Of a DNA stretch of 55,604 bases, positions 51,920 through 55,604 are shown piece after piece. The notes under the pieces were generated by a model that searched no databases, had not been told where the DNA came from, and saw only the letters and a program-made list of their open reading frames with translations. The DNA lies in assembly GCA_023390055.1 (NCBI GenBank), contig JAEWDP010000134.1:1-55604 (forward strand), read 5' to 3'. Positions within the stretch are counted from its first letter, which is position 1, and every line of letters starts with the position of its first letter. This DNA comes from Pseudomonadota bacterium (GTDB lineage Bacteria; Pseudomonadota; Alphaproteobacteria; Rhizobiales; Rhizobiaceae). A program made the position numbers and the translations under genes.

Positions 51920-52438
51920 ATGATAGCAACGAAGATCCTTGATGCTGAAGAGACGCGCTTGGTGATACCGGCACTTTGCGAGGTTTTGTCGGATTGCGTG
52001 AACGGTGGCGCTTCACTTGGGTTCATGCTGCCGTTCGAGCCGAGCGATGCCAGGCAATACTGGCAAGATGTAGCAGACCAGGTTGCGGCAAAGAGCAACA
52101 TTTTGGCGGTAGCCGAACTGGATGGAAAGGTTGTCGGCGCCGTGCAGGTCAGTCTTGCCGCAAAGCAGAACCAGGGCCATCGAGGCGATCTTCTAAAATT
52201 GATCGTGCATCGTCTTGCGCGTGGCAACGGGCTTTCACGAAGATTGATGGATACCGTTGAGGCTGAGGCTGTCCGATGTGGTCGAACCCTTCTGGTCCTC
52301 GACACTGCCACCGGTAGCGCAGCGGAAGCAATCTATCCAAAATTTGGTTGGGAGCGTGTCGGAACCATTCCGGATTATGCGCTGTGGCCACAGGGCGGAT
52401 TTTGCAGCACGACGTTGTTCTACAAGCGGATTTCCTGA
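51920..52438 (+). CDS. GNAT-family N-acetyltransferase
   Basis: This 172-residue acetyltransferase has the central GNAT core: VAELDGKVVGAVQVSLA, the motif A region GDLLKLIVHRLARGNGLSRRL with the acetyl-CoA loop, and LLVLDTATGSAAEAIYPKFGW. Related proteins acetylate small amines or amino-acid-like toxins, but nothing here fixes the substrate. It is separated from the SnoaL-like gene by 154 bases and is probably its own unit. No clear ribosome site was found beyond a weak purine run. Confidence 0.85.
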   Translation: MIATKILDAEETRLVIPALCEVLSDCVNGGASLGFMLPFEPSDARQYWQDVADQVAAKSNILAVAELDGKVVGAVQVSLAAKQNQGHRGDLLKLIVHRLARGNGLSRRLMDTVEAEAVRCGRTLLVLDTATGSAAEAIYPKFGWERVGTIPDYALWPQGGFCSTTLFYKRIS

Positions 52439-52527
52439 TATCTGGTGCATTCCAGGGATCGCGGCTGGAACACTTCCTGATATGTCTGGTTAACCTTTCA
52501 TCCCAATCAGAAAGGATGAAAGCCGCC

Positions 52528-52701
52528 ATGAGCAAGAGCAATGCACAAGAGACGTTGAAACGCGCCGAACGCCAGGTAGAAAATACAAGCGCCGGAGGGC
52601 ATCTCGGAGGTACCTATTACGGCCAGGAACCTGACGGGAAGACTGCAACCACGACGGACAAGTTCGGAGCGAAAAACCGGCCGAATGACGGAAATGTCTG
52701 A
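52528..52701 (+). CDS. Small hydrophilic protein of unknown function
   Basis: The likely product has 57 residues: MSKSNAQETLKRAERQVEN, a Gly-rich middle (SAGGHLGGTYYGQ) and a polar end with KTATTTDKFGAKNRP. It has no membrane segment or cysteine. AAAGGA lies 11-15 bases before ATG 52528; the in-frame ATG at 52516 overlaps that purine run and is less likely. TTAACC occurs about 40 bases upstream. Highly polar, Gly-rich small proteins like this are often stress-related, but that is only analogy. Confidence 0.55.
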   Translation: MSKSNAQETLKRAERQVENTSAGGHLGGTYYGQEPDGKTATTTDKFGAKNRPNDGNV

Positions 52702-52796
52702 CGGATTTGTTGCAAGGACCGGAAAGTGACGCTTTGCGATCTCTTCCGGGCCCTTCACGGTACAGGGGGTCTCCGGATGGTTTCATGAACAGTCGG

Positions 52797-52973
52797 CTAA
52801 TCTGTTTTTGGGTTCGAAGAGATGTCTTCGGCGAGGTAGATGCGTGCAGAAGTAGGTGTCTTCTCCAGCATGGTTGCCAGGATGGCGCCGCCTGCCAGCA
52901 GGAAGAAAAGTAGCAGTACTATAGAGCCGATGCTGTTCCTTGCCGGCGGACGTGAGGTAGAGTGATACGCCAT
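52797..52973 (-). CDS. 58-residue single-pass membrane protein
   Basis: The reverse strand encodes MAYHSTSRPPARNSIG, a membrane helix (about 17-34, SIVLLLFFLLAGGAILA) and a polar tail ending EDISSNPKTD. A strong ribosome site, GGAGG, lies five bases before the ATG, which makes this a good small-gene call. An overlapping longer minus frame with a different reading is Cys/Arg-rich and is judged a shadow. It lies downstream of the TRAP binding-protein gene on the same strand. The function is unknown. Confidence 0.65.
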   Translation of the reverse strand: MAYHSTSRPPARNSIGSIVLLLFFLLAGGAILATMLEKTPTSARIYLAEDISSNPKTD

Positions 52974-53054
52974 TTAAACCTCCGATACGTTGACTGAAAC
53001 AACGAACAGGGAGGCATCCGGGTTCCCGCGGAAAGCTGATTGCGATGGCCGGAC

Positions 53055-53080
53055 CCATGCCCCGGATTGCCGGGACATGG
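53055..53080 (-). terminator. Hairpin downstream of the first TRAP binding-protein gene
   Basis: CCATGCCCCGG (53055-53065) and CCGGGACATGG (53070-53080) pair with one C-A mismatch around an ATTG loop. It begins 13 bases after the stop on the minus strand. There is no U-tract. Confidence 0.5.
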
Positions 53081-53093
53081 TCGCAACCAGGTT

Positions 53094-54200
53094 TTAAAGC
53101 GCGCCGGCGCGCTGTTGGATCATCATGAACGTATCGTAACTGTACTCGGCCACCTGCGCCCAGAGATACGCATCCCTTTTGAAGGCAAGTTGGCTGTCAT
53201 AGAGCTTCTTGAAGTCAGGGCTTTGTTCGGAAAGTTCGGCATAGGTTTCGAGCGCCGCCTTGTAGCAAGCCTCCATGATTTCCTGACTGAAGGGCTTCAG
53301 GACTGCCCCGGCTGCAACAAGCTCCTTCAGCGCGACGGCGTTATGCGCGTCATAGTTGGCCAGCATGTTGTTGTTTGCCGAGGCACAGGCATTGGTGAGG
53401 ATCTGTTGGTAGCTTTCCGGCAACTCGTTGAACTTCTCCAGGTTGAAGAATGCGTGCATGGCCGGGCCACCTTCCCACCATGCCGGGTAGTAATAGTACT
53501 TGGCGATCCTGTGAAAACCGAGCTTTTGATCATCATAGGGACCGACGAATTCGGTCGCATCGATAGTGCCTTTTTCGAGGGCTGGATAAACGTCGCCGCC
53601 GGCAATCTGCTGCGGTGTGACGCCAACTTTCTGCATGACTTGGCCGGCGAGGCCGGCGATGCGCATCTTAAGGCCCTTCAGATCATCGATCGTGTTGATT
53701 TCCTTGCGGAACCAGCCTCCCATCTGGGTGCCGCTATTGCCTGCCGGCAGAGCATATAGATTGCGTGGCGCCAGGAACTCGTTGATCAGGTCGGTACCGC
53801 CACCGGCGGTAAACCATGCATTTGTCATGCGGGCGTTGAGGCCGAACGGGATGGCAGTGCCAAGTGCAAAGGCTGGATCCTGTCCAATATAGTAGTAGGA
53901 ACAGGTGTGGGCCATTTCGACGGTACCGGCAGCGACGGCGTCTGCCGCCTGGAGTCCAGGAACAAGTTCGCCGGACGCAAAGATCTGGATGGTGAATTGG
54001 CCATCGGTGGCCTTCTTCACGCTGTTGGCAATTTCACGGGCGGCGCCGAAGATGATGTCGAGGTTCTGGGGAAAGGACGATGTCAACCGCCAGGTGATCT
54101 GTGGCCTGTCCTGTGCGATGGCGGGCGCTGCAAGCGTGGTGGCGACGGCGGCTCCAGCGCCGGACACGGCTGCCTGCCGCAAGAAGTATCTGCGGTTCAT
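53094..54200 (-). CDS. TRAP transporter substrate-binding protein (TakP-like)
   Basis: This 368-residue periplasmic DctP-family protein is closest in pattern to TakP, the 2-oxo-acid binding protein of Rhodobacter. It has a twin-arginine signal peptide (MNRRYFLRQAAVSG, cleavage after APAIAQ) and the TakP-type blocks SGTQMGGWFRKEIN, MRIAGLAGQVMQK, TPQQIAGGDVYPALEKGTID and WEGGPAMHAFFNLEKF. It presents its ligand to a sodium-driven DctQM membrane pair, but none is encoded in the window. A closely related paralogue lies immediately upstream on the same strand. Confidence 0.92.
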   Translation of the reverse strand: MNRRYFLRQAAVSGAGAAVATTLAAPAIAQDRPQITWRLTSSFPQNLDIIFGAAREIANSVKKATDGQFTIQIFASGELVPGLQAADAVAAGTVEMAHTCSYYYIGQDPAFALGTAIPFGLNARMTNAWFTAGGGTDLINEFLAPRNLYALPAGNSGTQMGGWFRKEINTIDDLKGLKMRIAGLAGQVMQKVGVTPQQIAGGDVYPALEKGTIDATEFVGPYDDQKLGFHRIAKYYYYPAWWEGGPAMHAFFNLEKFNELPESYQQILTNACASANNNMLANYDAHNAVALKELVAAGAVLKPFSQEIMEACYKAALETYAELSEQSPDFKKLYDSQLAFKRDAYLWAQVAEYSYDTFMMIQQRAGAL

Positions 54201-54262
54201 GGGTTCCTCCTCATTTTGTCGATAGCCTCAGGCTCAACCACAAGGTTATGGGAGAGCAATAT

Positions 54263-54292
54263 CTGAGGGCCGCTGGCGTGTACGGCCCTCAG
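54263..54292 (-). terminator. Hairpin between the tandem TRAP binding-protein genes
   Basis: CTGAGGGCCG (54263-54272) and CGGCCCTCAG (54283-54292) form a perfect 10-bp stem with a 10-base loop. It starts nine bases after the stop of the upstream gene. It may attenuate transcription so the two paralogues are expressed differently, or stabilise the upstream transcript. Confidence 0.55.
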
Positions 54293-54300
54293 CGGGTCGT

Positions 54301-55407
54301 TTAAAGCGTGCCGTTGCGCTGCTGGATCATCATGAAGGTATCATAGCTGTACTCTGCTATCTGCGCCCACAGATAGGCATCCTTCTTGAAGGCCTGCTGG
54401 TTGTCGTAGATCTTCTTGAAGGCCGGGTTCGTGGCGGAGATTTCGGCATAGGTTTCGAGCGCGGCCTTGTAGCTGGCGTCGAGGATTTCAGGGCTGAAAG
54501 GGCGAAGGACAGCGCCGTCTGCAACAAGTTCCTTCAGTGCAATGGGATTGCTGGCGTCGTAGCGCTCCAGCATGCTGGCACTGCCGGCTGCGCAGGCATC
54601 CCTCAACATGCGCTTGTAGTTTTCCGGTAGTCCGTTGAACTTTTCAAGGTTGATGAAGGCGTGCACGGCTGGGCCGCCTTCCCACCACGCCGGATAATAG
54701 TAATACTTTGCGACCTTGTGGAAGCCGAGCTTCTGGTCGTCATAGGGGCCGACGAACTCGGTCGCGTCGATCGTGCCTTTTTCGAGTGCGGCATAGACGT
54801 CACCGCCGGCAATCTGTTGCGGGGTTACACCGATCTTCTGCATGACCTGGCCGGTGAGCCCAGCGATTCGCATCTTCAATCCCTTGAGATCGTCGATCGT
54901 GTTGATTTCCTTGCGGAACCACCCGCCCATCTGGGCGCCCGTATTACCAAGAAGGATCGAGTAGAGGTTGTGGTCTGCCAGGAACTCGTTGAGTAGCTCG
55001 TTGCCACCCGCCTGGTTGAACCAGGCATTTGTCTGCCGTGCATTGAGACCGAACGGGATCGAGGTGCCGAGCGCAAAGGTCGGGTCCTTGCCGACATAGT
55101 AGTAAGCGCAGCTATGGGCCATTTCGACCGTTCCCGCAGATACGGCATCGGCGGCCTGCAAGGCCGGCACGATTTCGCCGCCGGCAAAATGCTGGATCAC
55201 GAAGTTTCCGCCGGATGCTTCCTTGACGTGGTCGGCGACAATCTGACCGGCGCCAAACAGGATATCGAGGCCCTTGGTGAAGGACGATGTCATTCGCCAG
55301 GTGATTTTCGGATTTTCCTGGGCGATTGCCGGTGCAGCCAGCGTAGTAGCCGCAACGGCGCCGATCCCGGCGGTACCTGCCTGATGGAAGAATTTTCTGC
55401 GGTTCAT
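54301..55407 (-). CDS. TRAP transporter substrate-binding protein (TakP-like), paralogue
   Basis: This 368-residue protein has the same length and architecture as the neighbouring TRAP binding protein. It has a twin-arginine-like signal (MNRRKFFHQAGTAG, cleavage after APAIAQ) and the shared blocks FVGPYDDQKLGF, KYYYYPAWWEGGP and EYSYDTFMMIQQR. The mature parts share long identical stretches but differ around ligand-facing positions, such as NTGAQMGG versus NSGTQMGG. Start at MNRRKFF; 40 upstream codons are not family-like. It precedes its twin by 100 bases. No DctQM genes are visible, so the membrane pair may lie beyond the window. Confidence 0.92.
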   Translation of the reverse strand: MNRRKFFHQAGTAGIGAVAATTLAAPAIAQENPKITWRMTSSFTKGLDILFGAGQIVADHVKEASGGNFVIQHFAGGEIVPALQAADAVSAGTVEMAHSCAYYYVGKDPTFALGTSIPFGLNARQTNAWFNQAGGNELLNEFLADHNLYSILLGNTGAQMGGWFRKEINTIDDLKGLKMRIAGLTGQVMQKIGVTPQQIAGGDVYAALEKGTIDATEFVGPYDDQKLGFHKVAKYYYYPAWWEGGPAVHAFINLEKFNGLPENYKRMLRDACAAGSASMLERYDASNPIALKELVADGAVLRPFSPEILDASYKAALETYAEISATNPAFKKIYDNQQAFKKDAYLWAQIAEYSYDTFMMIQQRNGTL

Positions 55408-55604
55408 GAAATGGTTGCCTTTCTGAATGGAAGGGACGGATTTGACACTTCTGTTCCTTTCTAAAGGGTTCATTTCGGCAACAGCAAGGTGGCTTTTCGA
55501 ATAATTGCGTCGTTCGCGCGATGGCATCTCGATTATTGCGTCGAGGCGAAGGTTGCCGCGCGGGAAACGATTGAATGTTTCGATACTTGAACATTGATCT
55601 GGAA

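Noticed and set aside
52783..53058. 91-codon reverse frame with several Cys
   Set aside because: Overlaps the better-supported 58-residue membrane protein, which has a strong ribosome site and a helix.
1..55604. CRISPR array, prophage or conjugative element
   Set aside because: No regularly spaced repeats, phage structural genes or transfer genes were seen; the only mobile-element trace is the left-edge insertion-sequence end.

Overview
The window looks like chromosome of an alphaproteobacterium of the order Hyphomicrobiales (Rhizobiales), most likely a Rhizobiaceae relative. This rests on protein styles: a cpa/tad pilus locus with an alphaproteobacterial Flp pilin, a rhizobial-type nucleoside ABC system, TakP-like TRAP binding proteins and dipeptide ABC systems. 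No replication origin, CRISPR array or rRNA is visible. Two tRNA genes (Ser-GGA and Leu-CAG) are present, and the left edge holds the 3' end of an ISL3-like insertion sequence.

Region 1 (about 1.0-12.7 kb) is a nucleoside uptake and breakdown locus. A BMP-family binding protein, a double ATPase and two permeases import nucleosides. Cytidine deaminase, purine nucleoside phosphorylase, a DeoC-like aldolase and thymidine phosphorylase follow on the same strand. On the opposite strand lie phosphopentomutase, adenosine deaminase and uracil phosphoribosyltransferase. Together they would deaminate nucleosides, split off the base, isomerise the pentose phosphate and salvage uracil. The aldolase keeps its Schiff-base lysine but has lost the second active-site lysine, and its phosphate pocket carries acidic residues. 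This is the most striking single observation here. A structured leader precedes the binding-protein gene.

Region 2 (about 12.8-23.4 kb) is a Flp/Tad pilus locus: Flp pilin, CpaA, CpaB, CpaC, CpaD, CpaE, CpaF, TadB, TadC and, on the other strand, a TadD-like TPR lipoprotein. A small secretin N0-domain protein is divergent from the pilin. TTAACCA repeats upstream of cpaB suggest control by CtrA.

Region 3 (about 23.4-27.2 kb) has a leucyl-aminopeptidase-like M17 enzyme, a MarR regulator, an NlpC/P60 hydrolase and a small secreted protein. Region 4 (27.2-36.3 kb) is a catabolic cluster: a peptide-type ABC transporter (binding protein, two permeases, fused double ATPase), a cog3964-type amidohydrolase, a RidA protein, a SelA-like PLP enzyme and an IclR regulator. 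A shared 12-bp motif occurs in both of its promoter regions. Region 5 (36.5-43.1 kb) is a LysR-controlled RND efflux pump whose operon begins with an alpha/beta-hydrolase-like protein that has lost its catalytic residues.

Region 6 (43.3-52.7 kb) is mixed: tRNA-Leu, a SelW-like protein, a GFA-type zinc protein, a GH25 lysozyme lipoprotein, choline sulfatase, LepA, a nitrilase-like amidase with a GNAT acetyltransferase, a SnoaL-like protein and small genes. Region 7 (52.8-55.6 kb) has a 58-residue membrane protein and two tandem, closely related TRAP binding proteins with no permease in view.
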